In this document: one piece after another, positions 58,017-64,000 of the stretch
Numbering within the stretch: the stretch's first letter is position 1
Layout of the letters: each line of letters starts with the position of its first letter
Assembly (NCBI GenBank): GCA_963781065.1
Contig: CAWAET010000024.1
Location: 57,574-121,573 of the forward strand
Source of the DNA: CALZJC01 sp963781065
GTDB taxonomy: Bacteria > Acidobacteriota > Thermoanaerobaculia > Multivoradales > JAHEKO01
Length of the DNA: 64,000 nt
Direction: 5' to 3'
Notes under the pieces: generated by a model
What the model was told of the DNA's origin: nothing
What the model saw: only the letters and a program-made list of their open reading frames with translations
Databases searched by the model: none
Program-made: the position numbers and the translations under genes

Positions 58017-58991
58017 TCAGCTGGCGACGCTGATCGTGGCCAGGGGCACCGGCGCGAAGCTGAGCAGGAAGATCAGCAGCAGCAGCCAGGCGATCCTCCG
58101 CCGGGACCGGCCGATGGGTTGGTGCTCGTCGGCGACCGGCGGGTGACGCAGGCCGAGCACCAGGATCACCAGGCACCACAGCGCCCAGCCCGGCCAGGCC
58201 AGCCCGAGCAGCAGCAGGGCCGACCACAGCACCAGCACCAGACGTCGGTGGCGGCCGCCGGCGACGGCGTAGAGGATGTGCCCGCCGTCGAGCTGGCCCA
58301 GCGGCAGCAGGTTGAGCGCGGTGGCCAGCAGCCCGACCCAGGCCGCCAGGGCGAAGGGGTGCAGGTCCAGGATGTAGCCCTCCGGCAGCGGGCCGTGGGC
58401 AAGCCAGGTGGCCAGCTGCATGCCGAGGCTGCGGCCCGGCACCAGCAGGAGCATCTCGGTGATGCCCTCGGGCGGTGGCGGCAGCGGCACCGGTCGCGAG
58501 GCGGCGACCCCCCAGGCGAGAAAGGGCACCAGGGCGGCGAAGCCGGCCAGCGGGCCGGCGGCACCGATGTCGAACAGCTCGCGCTTGCTGCGCACCGGCG
58601 CGCCGATGCGGATGAAGGCGCCCAGGGTGCCGAGCCCGAAGGGCGCCGGCAGGAAGTAGGGCGGGCTGACCGGGTAGCCGTAGTAGCGGCAGGCCAGATA
58701 GTGGCCCAGCTCGTGGCAGAGGAGGATCGCCAGGGTCGGCAACGAGAGCCGCAGACCGGTGGCCAGCAGAGCCGGATCCGACCAGATGCCGCGCACCGTC
58801 TGCCAGCTGAGAAACAGGGGCAGATCGGTCACCAGGTCGGTGCGGGTGGACAGGTAGAGCACCGCGCCGACCGTGGTCACCGTGAACACCGTCGCCAGGA
58901 AGAGGGCGGCGGCGAGCAGCGGCCGCCAGCGGAGCCGCCGCGGCGCCGGGCGCTGCCCGGGCTGGGGTGACGGAGGCCCGAACTGGCTCAG
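58017..58991 (-). CDS. Site-2-protease-like M50 zinc metallopeptidase
   Basis: About 324 residues if it starts at the CTG overlapping the HU stop (CTGA). No ATG, GTG or TTG lies between HU's end and the first membrane helix. It has seven or so hydrophobic segments, zinc motif HELGH in LAILLCHELGHYLACRYYG and the second metal motif LLPLGQLDGGH. The proline-rich linker at the start is about 30 residues. It is an intramembrane protease of unknown substrate. Confidence 0.85.
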   Translation of the reverse strand: MSQFGPPSPQPGQRPAPRRLRWRPLLAAALFLATVFTVTTVGAVLYLSTRTDLVTDLPLFLSWQTVRGIWSDPALLATGLRLSLPTLAILLCHELGHYLACRYYGYPVSPPYFLPAPFGLGTLGAFIRIGAPVRSKRELFDIGAAGPLAGFAALVPFLAWGVAASRPVPLPPPPEGITEMLLLVPGRSLGMQLATWLAHGPLPEGYILDLHPFALAAWVGLLATALNLLPLGQLDGGHILYAVAGGRHRRLVLVLWSALLLLGLAWPGWALWCLVILVLGLRHPPVADEHQPIGRSRRRIAWLLLLIFLLSFAPVPLATISVAS

Positions 58992-59254
58992 ATCTGTTTC
59001 AGGCCCTTGCCAGGCTTGAAGCGCACCGTCTTGCCCGGCGCGATGGCGACCTCGACACCCGTCTTCGGGTTGCGGCCGACGCCCCGCTTGCGGTCGCGAA
59101 CCTGGAAGACGCCGAAGCCCCGCAACTCGATCCGCTTGCCCTCGCCCAGGGCCTTCTTCATGGCGGCGAGGATGGCTTCCACCGCGGTGGCCGCCTTGAG
59201 CCTGGACACGTCCGAGCCTTCCGCCACCCGGTTGACTAGGTCGGCCTTTATCAT
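58988..59254 (-). CDS. HU/IHF-family DNA-binding protein
   Basis: 88 residues from the ATG at 59252-59254 (a TTG nine bases earlier is possible). It carries KADLVNRVAEGSDVSRLKA and the DNA-binding arm GFGVFQVRDRKRGVGRNPKTGVEV. A nucleoid-compacting homodimer is expected. HU and IHF subunits cannot be told apart here. Confidence 0.93.
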   Translation of the reverse strand: MIKADLVNRVAEGSDVSRLKAATAVEAILAAMKKALGEGKRIELRGFGVFQVRDRKRGVGRNPKTGVEVAIAPGKTVRFKPGKGLKQI

Positions 59255-59315
59255 CGCTCGCAACAGAGGGACGCGACTGTAGCAACCGCCTCTGGGGGTG
59301 TCAACGAGAGCCTCA

Positions 59316-60518
59316 TCAGCTCCTCAGCTTCCGCTGCATCAGCAGCATCTCGAAGGCGATGGCCGCCTTCCCGGTCAGCCGCTGGATGGACTGGACGTCG
59401 AGACCGGCGAGGCCGAGCGAGTCGCGGTCGCCATAGACGGCGCAGACCAGACGGCTGCGCACCTTGACCGGGAACACCGCGCATTCGGTGTCGAGCGCGC
59501 CGCGCCAGCACTTGAGCAGCCGCTGGTGGGCCGGCATCGCGGGCAGCCGGCCAAGAAAGAACTCCGCCCCCTGGCGCAGGTTGAGAAACACCGAGGGCTC
59601 GTCGAAGCCGACCGCCCAGTTGCGGAAGCCGTACTCATCGAGTGCCGGCGAGCGGCCCATCCAGCCGCGCACCCGGCCCTTGCCGACCCGGAAGACGAGC
59701 AGCCGCAGAAACTCCTGGCCCAGGAAACCCAGCATGGCGTGGCCGATGTCCTCCGCGCTGCGCGCCGCCTGCAAAGCCCGCTGGGCGCCGTCCTGCGACA
59801 GGGGCTTGATCCGGTCGTCGCCCCGGGGGCGGCGCAGCGACTTCATCTCGTCTGGCGACAGCGGCACCGAGGTCGGTCGGGCCGCTGGCGGCGGCGGCGC
59901 GGCGGCGTGCGCCTGGGGGCCGCCGAGGGCTACCGTTCGGGCTCGGCGCTGGGCTGCGGCTGCCGGGGGAGCGGCGGCCGCGGCCGCGGGTGCGGGCGCT
60001 TCCTCGGTCGGCTCGAGACCTCGTTGATCGCGCGAGCGGTTGAGGCCGTCCAGCAGCTGGCTGAAGCGCAACGGGCATTCGTGGCCGTAGTGCCGCTCGA
60101 GCGCCTCGTGGATCCGAGCCTCGTTGGCGATGTGAATCACCGCCCGCCGGCCGAGCACGAAGGCCAGCTCGTCGAGAATCGGGATCTCCGGCTCCTGCTG
60201 GACGGCGAGGGCGACGCGGCCGCGCCCGGCGCGAAAGGGGACGACGCGGTGGCGGATCGCCACCTTGGCGGGCAGCAGGTCGATCACCTCCTGCGGAATC
60301 GCCCGCAGCTCGTCGATGTCGGCCAGCGGCAGCGCGCTCTGCTCGGCCAGCGTCTTGACCAGCAGGTCCTCCGAGACGGCTCCCATTTCGAGCAGCGAGG
60401 TGCCAAGCCGCCCGCCGAGCACCTGCTGGCGGTTGAGCGCGGTCGCCAGCTGCTCGGCCGTGATCCAGCCGTGGTCCAACAGCAGCCGTCCGATCGGGTC
60501 CGTCTCGCGCTGCGCCAA
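59316..60518 (-). CDS. MshEN (GspE N-terminal)-domain protein with C-terminal GAF-like domain
   Basis: A 400-residue protein, TTG start. Residues about 8-150 match the type II secretion/pilus ATPase N-terminal domain (IGRLLLDHGWITAEQLATAL, LGTSLLEMGAVSEDLLVKTLAEQ, RHRVVPFR), which in MshE binds c-di-GMP. A low-complexity Ala/Pro linker (about 170-225) follows. The C-terminal domain (about 250-400; FLRLLVFRVGKGRVRGWMG, FPVKVRSRLVCAVYGD) resembles GAF. It may be a c-di-GMP- or pilus-linked regulator. A strong promoter is visible upstream. Confidence 0.75.
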   Translation of the reverse strand: MAQRETDPIGRLLLDHGWITAEQLATALNRQQVLGGRLGTSLLEMGAVSEDLLVKTLAEQSALPLADIDELRAIPQEVIDLLPAKVAIRHRVVPFRAGRGRVALAVQQEPEIPILDELAFVLGRRAVIHIANEARIHEALERHYGHECPLRFSQLLDGLNRSRDQRGLEPTEEAPAPAAAAAAPPAAAAQRRARTVALGGPQAHAAAPPPPAARPTSVPLSPDEMKSLRRPRGDDRIKPLSQDGAQRALQAARSAEDIGHAMLGFLGQEFLRLLVFRVGKGRVRGWMGRSPALDEYGFRNWAVGFDEPSVFLNLRQGAEFFLGRLPAMPAHQRLLKCWRGALDTECAVFPVKVRSRLVCAVYGDRDSLGLAGLDVQSIQRLTGKAAIAFEMLLMQRKLRS

Positions 60519-60567
60519 TGCCGTTTCCTAAGTTGTTGTGGCTGTGTCACTTATCTTGGCGGCGGCA

Positions 60568-60596
60568 ATTATAGGGAGGGTCTCGCAGCTTGTAAA
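60568..60596 (-). promoter_or_regulatory. Sigma-70-type promoter of the MshEN-domain gene
   Basis: On the minus strand: -35 TTTACA (60596-60591), 17-bp spacer, -10 TATAAT (60573-60568). Five of six and six of six consensus bases with ideal spacing. This is the best promoter in the window. Confidence 0.78.
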
Positions 60597-60619
60597 GCTG
60601 ACGCACCGGCTGCTACAGT
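60590..60619 (+). promoter_or_regulatory. Candidate divergent promoter of the large TPR gene
   Basis: -35 TTGTAA (60590-60595), 18-bp spacer, -10 TACAGT (60614-60619). It overlaps the opposing -35. The GTG start follows six bases after the -10, so the transcript may be leaderless. Confidence 0.45.
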
Positions 60620-60625
60620 CGCGCC

Positions 60626-62512
60626 GTGAAACGCGCCCTGGCGATGGCGCTCGCCCTGCTTCCGGCCGCCGTCGTGGCGGCGCCGCCGGAGAACGCTCCC
60701 TACGAGTTCGTGCTGGCCAAGCTGCTGGCCGCGGAAGGCTCGTGGCAGGAGGCCGTCGACCGCTTCGAGGCCGCCGTCGGCCAGGCGCCGGAAGACGCCT
60801 ACCTGCGGCTCGACTACGCCAGCTTCCTGCTCCAGATCGGTCGCCGGGGACCGGCTCTCGAACAGGCGGCGGAGGCGTTCCGTCTGGAGCCGGAGAACCC
60901 CGAGGTGCTGGCCGTGTTCGCCCGCGCCCAGATGGCCGTCGCCGACGGCGACCCGTTGGCGATGAACCGCGCCCGCGAGGCCTACGAGGCCCTCCGGCGG
61001 TTGCAGCCGGAGAACCTGCAGGGGCTGATCGCCCTGGGCAGGTTGTACCTCGGCGGGGGCAGGGTGGAGGAGGCGGCGACGGTCTTCGAGGAGGCGCTGG
61101 CCTTGCGGCCGCAGAACTCCTGGCTGCTGTCGTTGCTGGTCGAGGCACAACTGCGCGCCGACCGGGTAGGGGCCGCCGAGAAGACCCTCGAAGACCTGCT
61201 GCGCGCGGATCCGGCCGAGGCCAGGGCGCGCCTGACTCTGGCCGACCTGCAGCAGAAGCGCGGCGCCCTGCGCGCCGCCGCCGAGACCCTGCGGGCCGCG
61301 CCGGCCAGCGTGATGGAGGATCTCGACTACCGCCGGCGCCTCGGCTTCGCGCTCTATCGGGTGGGCGAGCTGGCCGCCAGCCTCGAGGTGGTCGAGACGG
61401 TGCTGGCCGAGGAGCCGGGCGACTTCGGGGGCCTCTACCTCGAGGGATTGATCTACGCCGCCGAGGGTCACCACGAGCGGGCCAGCAGGTTGCTGCGGCA
61501 GCTGCTGGCACAGCGGCCGCAAAGCCTCGAGCTGGCCCTTCTCGCCGCCCGGGTCCTCGAGCGTCAGCAGGCGACGGAGGAGGCGGTGGGGCTGCTGGCC
61601 GAGCTGGCCGCCCGGCTGCGCGAAGCCGATGCCCCGGAGGAGGCCGAACTGGCCGAGTACCAGAGCCTCAGCGTGTTGTTCCGCGCCGGCGAGTGGGATC
61701 GTCTGCTGGCGGCGCTCGAGCCCAAGCTGAAGCGGGCGCCGGACGAGCTGTCGCTGGATCTGGTCTTCCTCCACCTCGATGCCCTGGCCGAGAGCGGCCG
61801 CGCCGCGGCGGCTCTGGCTCGGCTCGAGAAGATCGACATGCCGCAGCTGACGCCGGCGCGCCGGCTGGGAAAGGAGGCGGAGCTTCTGTTCGCGCTCGAG
61901 CGCGACGCCGCGGCGGCCGAGCGGATGGCGGCCCTGGTCCAGCTGCCCGGTATCGAGGGCCGCCTCGAGGCCTCCCGCCTGATGCAGAGCCGCGAGCGCT
62001 TCGCCGAGGCCATCCCGCTGCTCGAGGGACTGCGCCAGACGACGCCCGACCGCGTGCAGCTTCTCTTCTGGCTGGGCGCCGCCTACGAGCGGACGGCCCG
62101 CCACGAGGAGGCCGAGCAGGCATTTCAGGGCGTGCTCGAGATCGACCCCGATTTCGCCCCGGCGCTCAACTATCTCGGCTACATGTGGGCCGACATGGGG
62201 CGCAATCTCGAGGAGGCGCTGGCCCTCGTGGAGCAAGCCGTGGCGATCGAGCCGGACAACGGCGCCTATGTCGACTCGTTGGGCTGGGTGCTGTTTCGCC
62301 TCGGCCGCCACGACCAGGCGCGGCGGCTCCTGGAGCGGGCAGCGCGGCTGGTGCCCGGTGACGCGGTGATCTCCGAGCATCTGGGCGATCTCTACCTGGC
62401 GGTGGGCCGGCCGGCCGAGGCGCGGCTGCACTACGAGCGCGCCCTGTCGCTGGACGGCGACAACGCCGGCGACGTGAGCGACAAGCTCGACCGGCTGCGG
62501 CCCCACCTCTAG
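60626..62512 (+). CDS. Large secreted or periplasmic TPR protein
   Basis: A 628-residue protein, GTG start. A signal peptide (about 1-19, AAVVAAPPE) precedes fifteen or more TPR-type helical repeats (for example GSWQEAVDRFEAAVGQAPEDAYLRLDYA, GRVEEAATVFEEALALRPQN, HEEAEQAFQGVLEIDPDFAPALNYLGYMWAD). The last repeats match the NLGY...NGAYVDSLGWVLFRLG pattern of bacterial TPR proteins. It is followed within 20 bases by a LolB-like lipoprotein, a pairing seen upstream of ispE in other genomes. Assembly or scaffolding at the outer membrane is likely. Confidence 0.82.
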   Translation: MKRALAMALALLPAAVVAAPPENAPYEFVLAKLLAAEGSWQEAVDRFEAAVGQAPEDAYLRLDYASFLLQIGRRGPALEQAAEAFRLEPENPEVLAVFARAQMAVADGDPLAMNRAREAYEALRRLQPENLQGLIALGRLYLGGGRVEEAATVFEEALALRPQNSWLLSLLVEAQLRADRVGAAEKTLEDLLRADPAEARARLTLADLQQKRGALRAAAETLRAAPASVMEDLDYRRRLGFALYRVGELAASLEVVETVLAEEPGDFGGLYLEGLIYAAEGHHERASRLLRQLLAQRPQSLELALLAARVLERQQATEEAVGLLAELAARLREADAPEEAELAEYQSLSVLFRAGEWDRLLAALEPKLKRAPDELSLDLVFLHLDALAESGRAAAALARLEKIDMPQLTPARRLGKEAELLFALERDAAAAERMAALVQLPGIEGRLEASRLMQSRERFAEAIPLLEGLRQTTPDRVQLLFWLGAAYERTARHEEAEQAFQGVLEIDPDFAPALNYLGYMWADMGRNLEEALALVEQAVAIEPDNGAYVDSLGWVLFRLGRHDQARRLLERAARLVPGDAVISEHLGDLYLAVGRPAEARLHYERALSLDGDNAGDVSDKLDRLRPHL

Positions 62513-62528
62513 AGGTTCCGGGAGCCGA

Positions 62529-63263
62529 GTGCGGCGACTCTGGCTGGCAGCGATCGCGGCGACCCTGGCGGGCTGCTCGCAGCTGCCGGCGCCGGCCCCC
62601 ATCGAGTCGGCTCCCGTCGAGGCGACACCCGTCGAGCCGGCCCCCGCCGAGCCGGCGGGGGAGCGCGCCCAGGATGGCGAGCCCGCGGCGGCCCAGACTC
62701 TCTACCGGGTGCGCTACGAAGGCCGCGAGGGCTCCGGCAGCCTGCGCCTGGTGCTGCGCCAGGTGGCGGCCGAGCGCTTCCAGCTCCAGGCCGCGGACAC
62801 CTTCGGCCGCGCGGTGTGGAGCCTGGATCTGGACGGAGACCAGGTGCTGCTGGTCGAGCACCGGCGGAAAGCGGCCTGCCTCGCCGGCGGCGAGCTGCGA
62901 GTGCCCGAGCTGGCGCTGCGCCCGCTGCCGCTGCCGGCCGTGGCCCGGGTGCTGGCCTCGCGCACCCCCCGCCGGGCGCCCGCCGGAGCCGACCGCACCG
63001 ACTGGACCGACGAGACCGGCCAACGCTGGACCGCGCGCTGGGAGGACGGTCAGCTGGTCAGCTGGGTGCTGTGGCAGGCGGCCGAGCCCCAGTTGTGGTG
63101 GAGCCGGCAGCCGCGAGGCGGCATCCTCTCGCATCGCGACGGCTCCCAGTTCCGCTGGCGCCAGACGGCGCGCGAGGACCTCGCGCCGGACAGCTACCGG
63201 CGGATCGAGGTGCCCGCGGGATACGAGCTGGGCGAATGCGGGCCGGAAGAGGCGGGGCCTTAG
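62529..63263 (+). CDS. LolB-like outer membrane lipoprotein
   Basis: A 244-residue protein. A lipoprotein signal peptide ends in the lipobox LAGC (Cys at about 16). A Pro/Ala/Glu-rich linker of 35 residues precedes a beta-rich domain (YRVRYEGREGSGSLRLVL, FGRAVWSLDLDGDQVLLVEH). The position after a TPR gene and in front of the spoVG region matches lolB loci. The LolB assignment is by fold expectation and context, not by a clear motif. Confidence 0.6.
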   Translation: MRRLWLAAIAATLAGCSQLPAPAPIESAPVEATPVEPAPAEPAGERAQDGEPAAAQTLYRVRYEGREGSGSLRLVLRQVAAERFQLQAADTFGRAVWSLDLDGDQVLLVEHRRKAACLAGGELRVPELALRPLPLPAVARVLASRTPRRAPAGADRTDWTDETGQRWTARWEDGQLVSWVLWQAAEPQLWWSRQPRGGILSHRDGSQFRWRQTAREDLAPDSYRRIEVPAGYELGECGPEEAGP

Positions 63264-63296
63264 CTCGTCGGCCCGCGCCGCCGGCAAACGGACTTG

Positions 63297-63302
63297 TATA
63301 AT
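63297..63302 (+). promoter_or_regulatory. Candidate -10 element upstream of spoVG
   Basis: A consensus TATAAT in an otherwise GC-rich stretch, 140 bases upstream of spoVG. No good -35 is seen at 16-18 bases. It would give a long leader. Confidence 0.4.
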
Positions 63303-63442
63303 GCCGACCGGCAGTGGCGCCGTCCCGCGGGCCGCGGCCGAATCCCAACCAGAGGGCGAACGGCCTCGGGCGTCATGTTCGAGAGTTGGTATGGCGCTCG
63401 TTGCCGGTTCGAGCCCTCGCAGCCGGGGAGCGGAGCAGGCTG

Positions 63443-63907
63443 ATGCAGATCACCGAGGTCAGGGTCTTTCCGGTGCGCGACAAGAAGCTGCGCGCGTTCG
63501 CCTCGATCGTGCTCGACGACGCCTTCATGGTCAACGACATCAAGGTGATCGAGGGCAAGGACGGCCTGTTCATCAGCATGCCGAGCCGGCGCAAGAAGAA
63601 CGGGCGGTTCAAGGACATCGCCCATCCCCTCAACCAGCAGACCCGCCAGCTGCTGGAAGAGACGATCATCGCCGAGTTCCGGCGGGTCGCCGAGGGCGGC
63701 GACGACGAGCGGCCGGCGGCAGCGCCCGGGCCGGCAGCGGCGACAGCGGCGGCGGCGCCCATCCCACCGGCGCAGGCGGCCCCCGAACCGGCGCCGCGAG
63801 CCAACCGGGCCCCGGAGGAGCAACGGGTGGAGAGCTCCGAGCCCGACGGCAAGAGCCTGGAGGAGGTCGCCGAGGAGCACCTGAGCGACTCCTACTGGAC
63901 GACATAG
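63443..63907 (+). CDS. spoVG: SpoVG family RNA/DNA-binding regulatory protein
   Basis: 154 residues from an ATG at 63443. The N-terminal 85 residues are a full SpoVG domain (ITEVRVFPVRDKKLRAFASIVLDDAFMVNDIKVIEGKDGLFI, MPSRRKK). An extra C-terminal tail of about 70 residues is Ala/Pro-rich and then acidic. SpoVG proteins bind nucleic acid and tune gene expression. The ispE gene usually found upstream is absent. Confidence 0.9.
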   Translation: MQITEVRVFPVRDKKLRAFASIVLDDAFMVNDIKVIEGKDGLFISMPSRRKKNGRFKDIAHPLNQQTRQLLEETIIAEFRRVAEGGDDERPAAAPGPAAATAAAAPIPPAQAAPEPAPRANRAPEEQRVESSEPDGKSLEEVAEEHLSDSYWTT

Positions 63908-63922
63908 CTCTCCCTCCCGATT

Positions 63923-63999
63923 TGGGGCGTCGCCAAGTGGCCTAAGGCACCGGACTTTGGATCCGGCATTCGGAGGTTCGAATCCTCCCGCCCCAGCCA
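63923..63999 (+). tRNA. tRNA-Gln (anticodon TTG)
   Basis: The cloverleaf is complete. The acceptor TGGGGCG pairs with CGCCCCA. The anticodon stem CCGGA/TCCGG has loop CTTTGGA, with anticodon TTG at 63957-63959. The T-arm GGAGG TTCGAAT CCTCC is present. The discriminator is G and CCA is encoded. The short AAGTGGCCTAAGGC D-arm is typical of tRNA-Gln. Confidence 0.97.
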
Positions 64000-64000
64000 A

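Noticed and set aside
63360..63430. Possible tRNA-like T-arm (GGTTCGAGCC) upstream of spoVG
   Set aside because: No matching acceptor, anticodon or D stems can be formed around it.

Overview
The window is a very GC-rich chromosomal segment from a diderm bacterium. BamA, a LolCE-type permease with LolD, FabZ-LpxA and a lipobox lipoprotein imply an outer membrane with lipid A. ClpC, SpoVG, stand-alone TPR proteins and an ECF sigma/TPR-regulator pair would fit Acidobacteriota (Thermoanaerobaculia-like), but this is inferred from gene content only. Most start codons sit in 1-4 base overlaps with the upstream stop, often as TTG, GTG or CTG.

Layout. 1-5780: end of an unknown gene, then ridA, hpt and a purine nucleoside phosphorylase on the minus strand, then lysS and a LolCE/LolD exporter on the plus strand. 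5818-16844: clpC, bamA, fabZ, lpxA, a Gfo/Idh/MocA oxidoreductase, mtnP, surE, pcm, a DedA-like protein, acyP and apt, followed by tRNA-Arg(CCT). 17052-26112: a YfgM-like protein, deoA/pdp, a secreted GDSL hydrolase with a dockerin-like tail, a secreted repeat protein, cinA, thpR, gpsA, guaA and a glutaredoxin-like protein.

26113-46455 is an accessory island: longer intergenic stretches, less extreme base composition, IS remnants, broken genes and small orphan genes. It holds a decaying two-component/c-di-GMP cluster (hybrid kinases, REC-EAL, REC-GGDEF), secreted proteins, fragments of an amine oxidase and a TPR protein between related palindromes, a 19-residue microprotein with a perfect Shine-Dalgarno in front of an ECF sigma factor/TPR regulator pair, a quinone-reductase-like enzyme, a TIR-domain protein bracketed by short direct repeats, a membrane-anchored protein of unknown function, an excisionase-like HTH protein, an orphan acyl/peptidyl carrier protein, and IS110 and IS3 family fragments.

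46456-64000 returns to core genes: VWA and MoxR-type ATPase, trxB, ferritin, a USG-1/Asd-like protein, pssA, psd, a YdcH-like protein, tsaB, mutS, ssb, dtd, an M50 peptidase, HU, an MshEN-domain protein, a large TPR protein, a LolB-like lipoprotein, spoVG and tRNA-Gln(TTG).

Several normally essential genes (guaA, trxB, mutS, the nucleoside phosphorylase, the Gfo/Idh oxidoreductase) are each broken by one single-base indel although both halves are well conserved. Indel errors in the assembly are the simplest explanation. The kinase gene at 30.2-32.6 kb carries at least ten breaks and is more likely a true pseudogene.
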